Assembly (NCBI GenBank): GCA_016787085.1
Contig: JAEUVJ010000013.1
Coordinates: forward strand, 62,001-126,000
Source of the DNA: Chitinophagaceae bacterium
GTDB taxonomy: Bacteria; Bacteroidota; Bacteroidia; Chitinophagales; Chitinophagaceae
DNA length: 64,000 nt
Direction of reading: 5' to 3'
This document shows positions 45,188 through 53,243 of the stretch, one piece after another. Under the pieces are notes generated by a model. That model was not told the DNA's origin. It saw nothing but the letters and a program-made list of their open reading frames with translations, and did no database searches. A program made the position numbers and the translations under genes. Position 1 is the first letter of the stretch. Each line of letters opens with the position of its first letter.

Positions 45188-46015
45188 ATGAAAACAATTA
45201 TCATTCCAACGGATTTTTCCCCGGCTGCTACTAATGCGGTAAATTATGGGGTGGATATGGCGCTGGCGGTTAATGCCAGTGTCTTATTTCTGCATGTGTA
45301 TAATATACCGGTTGCTTACGGTGATGTTCCTGTTGCTCTTCTTTCAGTAGACGAAATGAAGAAAGCCGCAGAAGAAAATATTACCCGGCTGAAAAAGGAC
45401 GTAGAACATCTGACTTCAGGGAGGCTGAAAATTTATACAGAAACACGAATGGGTAATGTAATTGATGAACTTGAAGATATCTGTAAAAAAGTGCAGCCTT
45501 TTGCAGTAGTGATGGGTACGACCGGCACCTCTGCGGTTGAAAGAACATTGTTTGGCAGCAATACGTTAACCGCCATCAGGCATTTGACCTTCCCGGTCAT
45601 TTGCGTGCCAAAAGGAAAGGAATACGGGAAAGGAATACAAAAGATCGGGCTGGCCTGTGATTTCAGGGAAGTAGTAGAAACAACACCGGTATCTGAGATA
45701 AAAGAATTTGTAAAGGAATTTCATGCGCAATTATTTGTTATGAACGTAGATTATGAGAACAAAGGTTTCCGTCCTGATACACCGGAACAGTCGGCGTTAC
45801 TTCATACAGCGCTGGAGGAAGTGAAACCGGAGTATCATTTTATTACTCATAAAGATATTGAAGACGGTATCAATGAATTTGCCGAAAAGAATAATCTGGA
45901 CCTGGTGATTGCCATCCCGAAGAAACACAAATTACTGCAAGGGTTGTTCAAGAAAAGTTCAACAAGGCAGTTGGTGTTCGAATCACATGTGCCGGTGATG
46001 TGTGTACATGAATGA
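45188..46015 (+). CDS. Universal stress protein with tandem UspA domains
   Basis: A 275-residue protein with two UspA-type domains (about 1-140 and 150-275). The first has IIIPTDFSPAATNAVNYG and the ATP-binding loop MGTTGTSAVERTLFGSNT (G-x2-G-x9-G-S pattern). The second is degenerate, ending FKKSSTRQLVFESHVPVMCVHE. Such proteins help survival in stress or stationary phase. The ATG at 45188 has AAGGAT just upstream and matches the family start MKTIIIPTDFS. It is divergent from the broken exbD. A very strong terminator follows. Confidence 0.93.
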   Translation: MKTIIIPTDFSPAATNAVNYGVDMALAVNASVLFLHVYNIPVAYGDVPVALLSVDEMKKAAEENITRLKKDVEHLTSGRLKIYTETRMGNVIDELEDICKKVQPFAVVMGTTGTSAVERTLFGSNTLTAIRHLTFPVICVPKGKEYGKGIQKIGLACDFREVVETTPVSEIKEFVKEFHAQLFVMNVDYENKGFRPDTPEQSALLHTALEEVKPEYHFITHKDIEDGINEFAEKNNLDLVIAIPKKHKLLQGLFKKSSTRQLVFESHVPVMCVHE

Positions 46016-46064
46016 CCAAAGGAAAAAGAGTTATTATAGGCTTAAACACTTCATTTTTGGCCAT

Positions 46065-46106
46065 AAAAAGGAAAAGGAGTCAGGTTGAAGACTCCTTTTC
46101 CTTTTT
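46065..46106. terminator. Long bidirectional terminator
   Basis: A perfect 17-pair stem (46065-46081 with 46090-46106) around an eight-base loop, A-rich on one side and T-rich on the other, lies between the convergent usp and asnS genes. Confidence 0.95.
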
Positions 46107-46130
46107 CACTCAATTTATTATTCTCTAAGT

Positions 46131-47570
46131 CTAAAATTCAGCGCTCTTCGGCGTTCTGGGAAAAGCAATCACATCCCGGATATTTGTCATCCCTGTAACA
46201 AATTGCACCATTCTTTCAAAACCTAATCCAAACCCTGCGTGGGGCACGGTCCCGAATCTTCTCGTGTCTAAATACCACCATAGTTCTTCGGCCGGAATAT
46301 GCATTTCTTTCATCCGGGCCTCTAGTTTATCCAGTCTTTCTTCCCTTTGTGAGCCGCCCACTATTTCGCCAATCCCAGGAGCCAGGATGTCCATGGCGGC
46401 AACGGTTTTGCCATCTTCATTCTGCCGCATATAGAATGCTTTTATCTCTTTGGGATAATTATTCAGGATAACAGGTTTTTTAAAATGTTTCTCCACCAGA
46501 TAGCGTTCGTGTTCGCTTTGCAGGTCCATTCCCCACCCGGTGATGGGATACTGAAACTTCTTTTTCTTATTATGATTGCTTTCTTTCAGTATTTCAATGG
46601 CTCCAGCATAGGTCAATCTTTCAAAGCTATTAGTCAACACAAACTCAAGTTTTTCTACTAACCCCATTTCGCTTCGCTTATCCTGCGGCAATTGTTTTTC
46701 CTCTTCTGCCAACCGCTGAGCCAGGAATTCAATATCTTCTTTATTGTTATCCATCGCATACTTAATAATGTACTTGATGAACTCTTCCGCGAGGTTCATG
46801 TTATCTTCCAGGTCATAAAAAGCCATTTCAGGTTCTATCATCCAGAATTCTGCCAAATGCCTGGCTGTATTAGAATTTTCTGCCCGGAAAGTAGGGCCAA
46901 ATGTATATATCTCGCCAAATGCTGTAGCGCCTAATTCTCCTTCTAATTGACCGCTTACCGTCAGGTTCGTACTTCTGCCAAAAAAGTCTTCTTTGAAATT
47001 CACACCGCCATCTTCATTTCTCGGGGTCTTGTCAAATGGAAGAGTTGTCACCCTGAACATTTCACCGGCTCCTTCGGCGTCGCTGGCTGTAATGATGGGG
47101 GTATGCATATACACAAACCCTTTATCGTTAAAGAATTTGTGTACGGCAAATGCTAATGCATGGCGAACGCGGAATATAGAACCAAATGTATTGGTACGAA
47201 AACGGAGATGAGCTATTTCTCTCAAAAACTCGAGGCTGTGTTTTTTGGGTTGTAAGGGATATTTTTCAGCATCGCTGTCTCCAAGTATTTCGATCGTTAC
47301 TGCATTCAGATCCATTTTTTGTCCCTTACCCAATGAGGGAACAATGGTCCCTGTTACTTTTAGTGCAGCAGAAGTGTTAATACGTTTGAGCAATTCGTCA
47401 TCAAATTTGCCGAGACCGGCAACGATCTGCAGGTTATTATTGGTAGAACCGTCATTCAGGGCAATGAACTGGCTGTTTCGAAAGGTCCTGACCCAGCCCA
47501 TCACTGTTACTTCCTGGCCAGCCGGCTCTTGTGTTAACAGATCTTTGATCTTTATTCGTTTATTGAACAT
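46131..47570 (-). CDS. asnS: Asparaginyl-tRNA synthetase
   Basis: A 479-residue class II synthetase that charges tRNA-Asn. An N-terminal OB-fold anticodon domain ([22 protein letters not shown]) precedes the catalytic core. Core motifs are [51 protein letters not shown] (motif 2) and [27 protein letters not shown] (motif 3, given here in part). The length is normal. A TATCTTTG element lies 19 bases upstream. Confidence 0.97.
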   Translation of the reverse strand: MFNKRIKIKDLLTQEPAGQEVTVMGWVRTFRNSQFIALNDGSTNNNLQIVAGLGKFDDELLKRINTSAALKVTGTIVPSLGKGQKMDLNAVTIEILGDSDAEKYPLQPKKHSLEFLREIAHLRFRTNTFGSIFRVRHALAFAVHKFFNDKGFVYMHTPIITASDAEGAGEMFRVTTLPFDKTPRNEDGGVNFKEDFFGRSTNLTVSGQLEGELGATAFGEIYTFGPTFRAENSNTARHLAEFWMIEPEMAFYDLEDNMNLAEEFIKYIIKYAMDNNKEDIEFLAQRLAEEEKQLPQDKRSEMGLVEKLEFVLTNSFERLTYAGAIEILKESNHNKKKKFQYPITGWGMDLQSEHERYLVEKHFKKPVILNNYPKEIKAFYMRQNEDGKTVAAMDILAPGIGEIVGGSQREERLDKLEARMKEMHIPAEELWWYLDTRRFGTVPHAGFGLGFERMVQFVTGMTNIRDVIAFPRTPKSAEF

Positions 47571-47589
47571 CCGCGAATTTTAAGGACGG

Positions 47590-47597
47590 CAAAGATA
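47590..47597 (-). promoter_or_regulatory. -7 promoter element of asnS
   Basis: TATCTTTG on the minus strand is an exact TAnnTTTG match 19 bases before the ATG; the -33 element is not clear. Confidence 0.5.
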
Positions 47598-47666
47598 ACG
47601 CTTGAAATCCTGATTTACTGCACATCGGTGTCTTCATGAATAGACGAAAAGGCGGAGCAGAATGAA

Positions 47667-48119
47667 CTATTTTACTTTTCTGGTCGTATAAGAAGAGTAA
47701 TCAGGAAGAAGTACCTCATACTTATCGTGCATGAGGGGCGAAGTGAGGAGGAAATCAGCCGTTGCCCGGTTACAAGCAACAGGGATATTCCAGGTAGCGG
47801 CTACTCTCAGTAGCGCTTTTACATCCGGGTCATGCGGTTGTGATTCCATGGGGTCCCAGAAAAAGATGAGCACATCGAGTTTGCCTTCGGCAATTTTAGC
47901 ACCTATTTGCTGATCGCCACCCAAAGGGCCACTCAGGAATTTTGTTATTGACTGATCAAGTGCTTCCTCCAGCATACTTCCCGTTGTGCCGGTTGCATAA
48001 AGCCGGTGTTTGGCTAATGTTGTCTTATTGTAATAGGCCCATTCTATTAATTCTTTTTTCTTATTGTCGTGTGCCACCAGAGCTATATGTTTCCGGACGC
48101 TGAATGTTCGTGTTGTCAT
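47667..48119 (-). CDS. mgsA: Methylglyoxal synthase
   Basis: A 150-residue enzyme that converts dihydroxyacetone phosphate to methylglyoxal and phosphate, a bypass of lower glycolysis when phosphate is short. The phosphate-binding HDNKKKELIEW, LYATGTTG and GPLGGDQQIGAKIAEGKLDVLIFFWDP are the family blocks, with catalytic Asp in the last. The ATG at 48119 gives the family start; an upstream in-frame start lies inside the preceding terminator hairpin. No glyoxalase is adjacent. Confidence 0.95.
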   Translation of the reverse strand: MTTRTFSVRKHIALVAHDNKKKELIEWAYYNKTTLAKHRLYATGTTGSMLEEALDQSITKFLSGPLGGDQQIGAKIAEGKLDVLIFFWDPMESQPHDPDVKALLRVAATWNIPVACNRATADFLLTSPLMHDKYEVLLPDYSSYTTRKVK

Positions 48120-48135
48120 AAAAAGAATTACAAAG

Positions 48136-48162
48136 TAAAAAGCCTTACCAAACAGGTAAGGC
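48136..48162 (-). terminator. Terminator of the OB-fold/YceI unit
   Basis: GCCTTACC (48142-48149) and GGTAAGGC (48155-48162) form an eight-pair stem with a five-base loop; on the minus strand it ends in five Ts. Confidence 0.88.
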
Positions 48163-48195
48163 ATTACTCTATAAAAGTAGAATATAGTAGGGGTA

Positions 48196-48738
48196 TTACA
48201 AAACAGCGTTCACGCTTATCTTTGGTTCTTTCGCTACTTTCCCCGCATCAATCGGGGCGCCAGTGATACCAAAGTCAGACAGCTTAATAGAAAAATCTGC
48301 TGAAGCCACGATAGAAGTCCCTTTCACCACGATTGTAGCAGGGGCAGTTATCTTCTGGTCAACACCTTTCACTGTAAGGGTGCCCTCTGTACTTACTTTG
48401 TAAGTGCCTTCTTTGGTAAAGTTTACCGCAGACAGATCGGTGATGGTTCCTTTGTATGTAAAAGAAGGGAACTTATCTGAATTCATCCAGTTTCCACCAT
48501 TGAAATGATCCTGGATCATAGGATTGGTGAAAGCAAAATTCTTAACTGACGCTTCAAAAGCGATAGCACCTGTTTCTGTATTCAAAGCGGCGATTACTGT
48601 TTTATTCTCTGCCTTGGGCAAGTCGTCAATCTTGGTACTGGCATCAAACTTAACGATAGCTGATGTGGTAGTTTTCTTTTGTGCAAACAAAGCGCCTGTG
48701 ATAGCAATAAAGGATAAGATAAGAATTGTCTTTTTCAT
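48196..48738 (-). CDS. YceI-family secreted protein
   Basis: A 180-residue exported protein: signal peptide (MKKTILILSFIAITGALFAQ) and a YceI lipocalin-like beta barrel that binds polyprenoid or similar lipids. Typical segments are IAFEASVKNFAFTNPMIQDHF, NSDKFPSFTYKGTI, the strand series GTYKVSTEGTLTVKGV and the end FGITGAPIDAGKVAKEPKI. It lies 33 bases downstream of an OB-fold protein gene and is probably co-transcribed with it from a promoter with two palindromes. The bound lipid is not known. Confidence 0.93.
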   Translation of the reverse strand: MKKTILILSFIAITGALFAQKKTTTSAIVKFDASTKIDDLPKAENKTVIAALNTETGAIAFEASVKNFAFTNPMIQDHFNGGNWMNSDKFPSFTYKGTITDLSAVNFTKEGTYKVSTEGTLTVKGVDQKITAPATIVVKGTSIVASADFSIKLSDFGITGAPIDAGKVAKEPKISVNAVL

Positions 48739-48771
48739 TTGTTTTAAATTTTTGGTTTGGTGATAGTTAAT

Positions 48772-49239
48772 TTATTTATTTAATGCTGCTCTTTTGAAAT
48801 CAATTTTTGTAACCTCCAGTATGTCACTGTACGTTCCGCCGCTGCATGAACCTTTAATGGAAACTGTATCCCCGGTCTTGAGGCTTTTCCCTTCTGCAAG
48901 ATGGGTGTCCTGAAAAGCGAAAATGATGTACGAACCGGTTGTTGTGTCCACAAATTTTACATTTACCGTTGAAGTATCCGGCGCTTCCAGTGCTGATACC
49001 CGTCCATTGACTGTGATGATCTTCTCCCTGTATTTCATATTCGCTGCGCTATCATCCTGCTGAAACTCACGAATGAAATCCAGAGCATTGACTGTGTAAG
49101 CTGCTTTCCTGTCTTTTGTATCTGAAAATTTCTCTGTGGCCACGTACCAGTAAATACCGGCAACTGCTACAGCAAGTATTAATACCGAAACCAGTATTCG
49201 TTTCCGCCAGGGGTTTCTTTTTATAGTTTGCTGTGACAT
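48772..49239 (-). CDS. Membrane-anchored OB-fold (tRNA_anti-like) protein
   Basis: A 155-residue protein with one N-terminal membrane helix (about 15-35) and a periplasmic OB-like domain of the tRNA_anti-like type (PF12869): ITVNGRVSALEAPD, VNVKFVDTT, YIIFAFQD, LKTGDTVSIKGSCSGG and YSDILEVTKI. The name describes a fold resemblance; RNA binding is not implied for an exported domain. The ATG at 49239 (MSQQTIKRNPWRKR) is chosen over a TTG. It heads the unit with the YceI gene, which suggests a joint role at the envelope. Confidence 0.85.
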   Translation of the reverse strand: MSQQTIKRNPWRKRILVSVLILAVAVAGIYWYVATEKFSDTKDRKAAYTVNALDFIREFQQDDSAANMKYREKIITVNGRVSALEAPDTSTVNVKFVDTTTGSYIIFAFQDTHLAEGKSLKTGDTVSIKGSCSGGTYSDILEVTKIDFKRAALNK

Positions 49240-49286
49240 GTGTGGTTTGTCTAACAAGATTTCAATAAATAAGTTCTAAGGCAATA

Positions 49287-49323
49287 CAAATATACAATGT
49301 TTAAACATTGAAAGTATACTTTC
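49287..49323 (-). promoter_or_regulatory. Promoter of the OB-fold/YceI unit with two adjoining palindromes
   Basis: TATATTTG (minus strand, 49294-49287) is an exact -7 element. Directly upstream is CAATGTTTAAACATTG (49295-49310), a perfect 16-bp palindrome filling the spacer. Adjoining it and sharing one base is GAAAGTATACTTTC (49310-49323), a perfect 14-bp palindrome covering the -33 area. The centres are 14 bases apart. Confidence 0.7.
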
Positions 49324-49346
49324 ACCTGTTAAATAAAGGTTACACA

Positions 49347-49377
49347 TAAAAAACCGTCCCGACTTTAGTCGGGACGG
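49347..49377 (-). terminator. Terminator of recA
   Basis: CCGTCCCGAC (49354-49363) and GTCGGGACGG (49368-49377) form a perfect ten-pair stem with a four-base loop; on the minus strand it runs into Ts. Confidence 0.93.
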
Positions 49378-49415
49378 CAACTTACTAACCTATTGTTTTA
49401 CAATATTCAAACAGC

Positions 49416-50426
49416 TTATGCTGTCTGTATTTCTTTTATTTTCTCCCTGATCTTTGTTTCAATTTCCCTGGCTAGTTCAGGGTTATCCAACAGTAGTTGT
49501 TTTACAGCATCCCGACCCTGGCCTAGTTTATCACTATTATAGCTGAACCAGCTTCCACTCTTTTGAACAATGCCCAGTTCTACCCCCATGTCAATGATCT
49601 CGCCTGTTTTTGAAATGCCTTCGCCAAATATGATATCAAACTCAGCTGCCCTGAACGGAGGCGCTACCTTGTTCTTGACGACTTTTACTTTCACCCGGTT
49701 GCCTATTGCTTCATCACCATCTTTGATCTGCGTACTGCGACGGATATCCAAACGAACAGAGGCATAGAATTTCAATGCATTACCGCCCGTGGTTGTCTCA
49801 GGATTGCCAAACATGACCCCGATCTTTTCCCTAAGCTGGTTGATGAATATGCAAATCGTATTGGTCTTGGAAATGGTGGCCGTCAGTTTACGCAATGCCT
49901 GGCTCATCAGTCTTGCCTGGAGACCCATTTTGCTATCACCCATTTCTCCTTCCAGTTCTCCTTTAGGCACCAATGCCGCTACGGAGTCAATCACCACCAC
50001 ATCCAAAGCGCCGGAGAGGATCAGCCGGTCAGCAATTTCCAGCGCCTGCTCGCCATAATCAGGTTGCGAGATTAAAAGGTTATCTACATCTACCCCTAGT
50101 TTTTGCGCATATGAGCTGTCAAAAGCATGCTCAGCGTCAATAATAGCACACATCCCGCCTTTTTTCTGTGCCTCTGCTATCACATGCGTAGCCAATGTTG
50201 TTTTTCCAGAAGATTCGGGCCCATATATTTCGACCACCCTGCCCCTGGGCAGGCCTCCTATACCCAGCGCCACGTCCAGCCCGATAGAACCCGTGGAAAC
50301 AACTTCCTGTGTCGCTTCTCCTCTCTCATTCATCATCATCACGCTTCCTTTCCCAAAATCTTTTTCAATCTTGTCTATCGTAAGCTTTAATGCTTTCAGC
50401 TTTTCACTGTTATTATTGTTTGACAT
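49416..50426 (-). CDS. recA: Recombinase RecA
   Basis: A 336-residue RecA that forms filaments on single-stranded DNA for homologous recombination. Walker A is GPESSGKTT, Walker B is [10 protein letters not shown], and the DNA-binding L2 region is [26 protein letters not shown]. An ATG at 50453 would add nine residues, but the exact -7 element TAATTTTG sits at 50457-50464, which would put that ATG at the transcription start. The ATG at 50426 ([15 protein letters not shown]) is therefore chosen. No LexA-type operator was seen. Confidence 0.95.
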   Translation of the reverse strand: MSNNNNSEKLKALKLTIDKIEKDFGKGSVMMMNERGEATQEVVSTGSIGLDVALGIGGLPRGRVVEIYGPESSGKTTLATHVIAEAQKKGGMCAIIDAEHAFDSSYAQKLGVDVDNLLISQPDYGEQALEIADRLILSGALDVVVIDSVAALVPKGELEGEMGDSKMGLQARLMSQALRKLTATISKTNTICIFINQLREKIGVMFGNPETTTGGNALKFYASVRLDIRRSTQIKDGDEAIGNRVKVKVVKNKVAPPFRAAEFDIIFGEGISKTGEIIDMGVELGIVQKSGSWFSYNSDKLGQGRDAVKQLLLDNPELAREIETKIREKIKEIQTA

Positions 50427-50456
50427 GTCGGTATTTTTTTCAGTTTTTGCCATTTC

Positions 50457-50464
50457 CAAAATTA
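50457..50464 (-). promoter_or_regulatory. -7 element of recA, decides its start codon
   Basis: TAATTTTG on the minus strand with TTC 20 bases further upstream. Transcription would start near 50452, giving a leader of about 25 bases to the ATG at 50426. Confidence 0.55.
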
Positions 50465-50580
50465 GGATTTACGTATTGCCGCCCGAATAAATTTATTAAC
50501 CCGTCAAAACTAAATGATTTAGCAATATAGTGCTAATATTTTTTGGAATATTTTTCTGAACGAATAAAACAATGAACCGG

Positions 50581-51270
50581 TCAGCTAAACCAGGCAGCAA
50601 TTACCAGGGAAAGCAAACCGGCGAAAAGCCCGGCATATATTTCCTTTTGGCTATGGTCTGAAACGATCAGCCTGGCGGTACAAACCAAACCAGCAACCAG
50701 GAAAGCAAGTGAAACAAACAGCCCGAAACTGGCAGATTGAGTAAGCCCAAGCATGCTTATAAAAGCCAGCATAACACCGATGGCGATACTGTGCATGCTG
50801 ATCTTCATATAAATATTGGCCATCAGACCCGCCACAGAGGCCAGGAAAATGGCCAGCGAAAGAATAATTACCTCTTTTGGATAATCAGGCAGGTTTTTCC
50901 AGACATACCAGAGCCAGAAATACCAGATGCCACAGGCAATATAAGGGATGATACGGTCTTTTTGTGATCGCAGGAATATGGAGTCAATAAAATTCAGGGC
51001 TTTTAATAAAAGAATCGTTACCAGCGGGAACAATCCATACATACCGGCCGCCTGCAGTAATACAAGTGTTTTTCTTCGGGGGGAAAACCCGGCAAAAACG
51101 GCCGGGTGAACATATAAAAGGAACAATACAATATAAAGCGGAACGAAAATTGGGTGAAAAACATAGGAAATGACCTTTGCTGCCAGCCGGATGACCGGGG
51201 TTTGTGAAAGATCGTTCTCGTTTAGTTCCTTTAATTGGTTAGCGCTGTCAACGATAAGCCGTGTGCTCAT
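50581..51270 (-). CDS. PAP2-like membrane protein, catalytic motifs degenerate
   Basis: A 229-residue protein with about six membrane helices. The end resembles the phosphatase PAP2 core: ISMHSIAIGVM in the place of the PSGH motif and ARLIVSDHSQKEIYAGLFAG in the place of SRxxxxxHxxxD. The Lys-x6-Arg-Pro motif is missing and the Ser/His pattern is altered, so phosphatase activity is doubtful. It might act as a lipid-binding or structural relative. It is divergent from the glucosaminidase gene downstream. Confidence 0.65.
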   Translation of the reverse strand: MSTRLIVDSANQLKELNENDLSQTPVIRLAAKVISYVFHPIFVPLYIVLFLLYVHPAVFAGFSPRRKTLVLLQAAGMYGLFPLVTILLLKALNFIDSIFLRSQKDRIIPYIACGIWYFWLWYVWKNLPDYPKEVIILSLAIFLASVAGLMANIYMKISMHSIAIGVMLAFISMLGLTQSASFGLFVSLAFLVAGLVCTARLIVSDHSQKEIYAGLFAGLLSLVIAAWFS

Positions 51271-51343
51271 TTTCCCTTTAACTTTTCTGCAAAGTAAAGG
51301 ATTATAAAAAAGTAAACTGATTTAGTATATTTAACGCCTGACC

Positions 51344-51874
51344 ATGAAAAGTTCGTCATACATAGCAGGTATCAGAATAGACAAAAAAAGTTTTTATATC
51401 CGGGCAACGGCTTTAAAAACCGTATTACTTTTTTCTCTACTTGTAACAGGACTGGTGACCCTTTCTCAGTCAAAGTATGTGAGCAAATTCCGTCCCATGG
51501 CGGACTCGCTTTCTGCAATTTATGGTGTGCCGGTCTCTGTGATGTTAGGAGTAGCTATCATGGAGTCCGGCTCTGGTACCAGCCGTAACTGCAAACTTCT
51601 GAACAACCATTTTGGTATAGTAGGAAAAAACAACCTGCTTAAAACAAAAGGCATCAGATCCCGTTACAAGCAATACCCCGATGCACTGGCTTCTTATGTT
51701 GATTTTTGTAAACTCATGACGAGAAAGAAATTCTACACCCGGTTAAAGGGTAATATGGATCACCGGTTGTGGGCAGATGCTATCAGTAAAGCGGGCTACT
51801 CCGAGATACCTGAAATATGGAAACAACGGCTACTGTCCATTATTAAGAAAAATAAACTGGCCTCTTTGCAATAG
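51344..51874 (+). CDS. Glucosaminidase-domain peptidoglycan hydrolase
   Basis: A 176-residue protein with an N-terminal membrane segment (about 23-42) and a glucosaminidase domain (PF01832-type) that cuts between GlcNAc and MurNAc. The catalytic Glu is Glu74 in SVMLGVAIMESGSGTS. The segment LNNHFGIVGKNN and the later KQYPDALASYVDFCKLM are family marks. It is the first of three tightly spaced genes (glucosaminidase, SGNH, MBOAT) with a 4-base gap to the next. The combination suggests wall or surface-polymer remodelling. Confidence 0.9.
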   Translation: MKSSSYIAGIRIDKKSFYIRATALKTVLLFSLLVTGLVTLSQSKYVSKFRPMADSLSAIYGVPVSVMLGVAIMESGSGTSRNCKLLNNHFGIVGKNNLLKTKGIRSRYKQYPDALASYVDFCKLMTRKKFYTRLKGNMDHRLWADAISKAGYSEIPEIWKQRLLSIIKKNKLASLQ

Positions 51875-51878
51875 ATAT

Positions 51879-53231
51879 ATGAACAGTAATCGCCGGGTGC
51901 TTGCCTTTGTTCTAAGCAGCACCGCCATTTTATTACTTACTTCTTTTCTGACAGAACTATTTCATTATAAAAGCAGCATTCCTTTAAATAACATCAACCT
52001 GATCGCAGATATTCTAAAGAAGGATCCTGCAGTAACTGACGATGACAGCTTGGGAGCCGATCCCCCGGCAATAGAAATAGTTGAAAAAGCCCGTGAGAAT
52101 TTTTTTCTGTACAGGCAGGGCCACATTATCACCGACTTTAATACCGATACAACAGACCCTTCCCTTTCAAGGTTTTTGCAAAAATTGCATGCACTTAAGT
52201 CAGGGAAAAAAGGAAAGGTACGCATAGCTTATTTTGGTGACAGCATGATAGAAGGTGACCTGCTAACGCAAACCCTGCGCAAACTATTACAGCAGGTATT
52301 CGGGGGCAGTGGTGTCGGCTTTGTGCCGGTCACTTCGCAGGTAGCGCAATTCAGGCAAACGGTGACAGATAATTTTTCCGATGGATGGGAAGATGCGAAT
52401 TTCAAATCAGGTAACAGTAAGCATTTGTTCTTTTCAGGGCATCTCTTTCGTACCAGCGGAGCTTCGGTACAAATGATTGATCACACAGTAACCGATACTG
52501 CGGCCATTATCGAAAAAAGCATTCTGTGTGGTCATGTTCCGAGACAAGTAAATATTACTGTAAATGGGGCTTCCTTTACATTAAACCCGGATAAGGCATT
52601 TAACAGGATAACACTACACAACGACAGGAGTAAAGGGATCAAAGTGGCGGTCGCCAACGACCAGTTGCCTGTGTATGGCATTTCGTTTGAAACTACGTCT
52701 GGTATTATAGTTGACAATTTCTCCTTTCGGGGCATTACCGGTATTGAATGGGCGGGGGTTGATTCTTCCTTTTTAGAATCCGTTGAAGAGAATAATCCGT
52801 ATGACCTGATCATCCTTCAGTATGGCGTCAACCTGTTGTTTCGTCCTAATGACAAGAATTTTTCCTGGTATGCCAAAAGCATGTTACCCGTTATCAGGAA
52901 GTTCAGGAATTGTTTCAAAGAAACAGACCTCATCATAGTCAGTACCGCCGACAGGGCATTCCGCTATGGCTCACAGTATAGATCAGCCACAGGTATTGAC
53001 TCCCTGATCAAAGTACAGGCAGCGCTGGCATTTGAAACGAATAGCTGCTTTTATAACCAGTTTGAAACGATGGGGGGTACTAACTCGATCGTTGAATGGG
53101 CCGGTCGTAAGCCGCCGCTGGCCAATAAGGATTATGTCCATCCCAATCATAAAGGCGCTGAAGTGCTGGCCACGTACTTCTTTGAAGCCATGATGAAGGA
53201 TTACGAAAAATATGTGCAGTCACTAAAGTAA
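51879..53231 (+). CDS. SGNH/GDSL-type hydrolase or O-acetyltransferase partner, membrane-anchored
   Basis: A 450-residue protein with an N-terminal membrane helix (about 7-27) and a periplasmic SGNH domain. Block I has the nucleophile Ser122 in YFGDSMIEGD, the Gly/Asn blocks are FGGSGVGF and LQYGVNLLF, and the His block is DYVHPNHKGAEVLA. SGNH proteins encoded directly before an MBOAT gene usually complete an O-acetyl (or other acyl) transfer begun by the MBOAT protein. The ATG at 51879 begins the membrane helix. It is paralogous to the protein at 55309-56535. Confidence 0.88.
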   Translation: MNSNRRVLAFVLSSTAILLLTSFLTELFHYKSSIPLNNINLIADILKKDPAVTDDDSLGADPPAIEIVEKARENFFLYRQGHIITDFNTDTTDPSLSRFLQKLHALKSGKKGKVRIAYFGDSMIEGDLLTQTLRKLLQQVFGGSGVGFVPVTSQVAQFRQTVTDNFSDGWEDANFKSGNSKHLFFSGHLFRTSGASVQMIDHTVTDTAAIIEKSILCGHVPRQVNITVNGASFTLNPDKAFNRITLHNDRSKGIKVAVANDQLPVYGISFETTSGIIVDNFSFRGITGIEWAGVDSSFLESVEENNPYDLIILQYGVNLLFRPNDKNFSWYAKSMLPVIRKFRNCFKETDLIIVSTADRAFRYGSQYRSATGIDSLIKVQAALAFETNSCFYNQFETMGGTNSIVEWAGRKPPLANKDYVHPNHKGAEVLATYFFEAMMKDYEKYVQSLK

Positions 53232-53243
53232 CCACCGGACCAC

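Noticed and set aside
45188..46015. Read-through partner or exbB for the broken exbD
   Set aside because: The frame is a universal stress protein with clear UspA motifs and is divergently transcribed.
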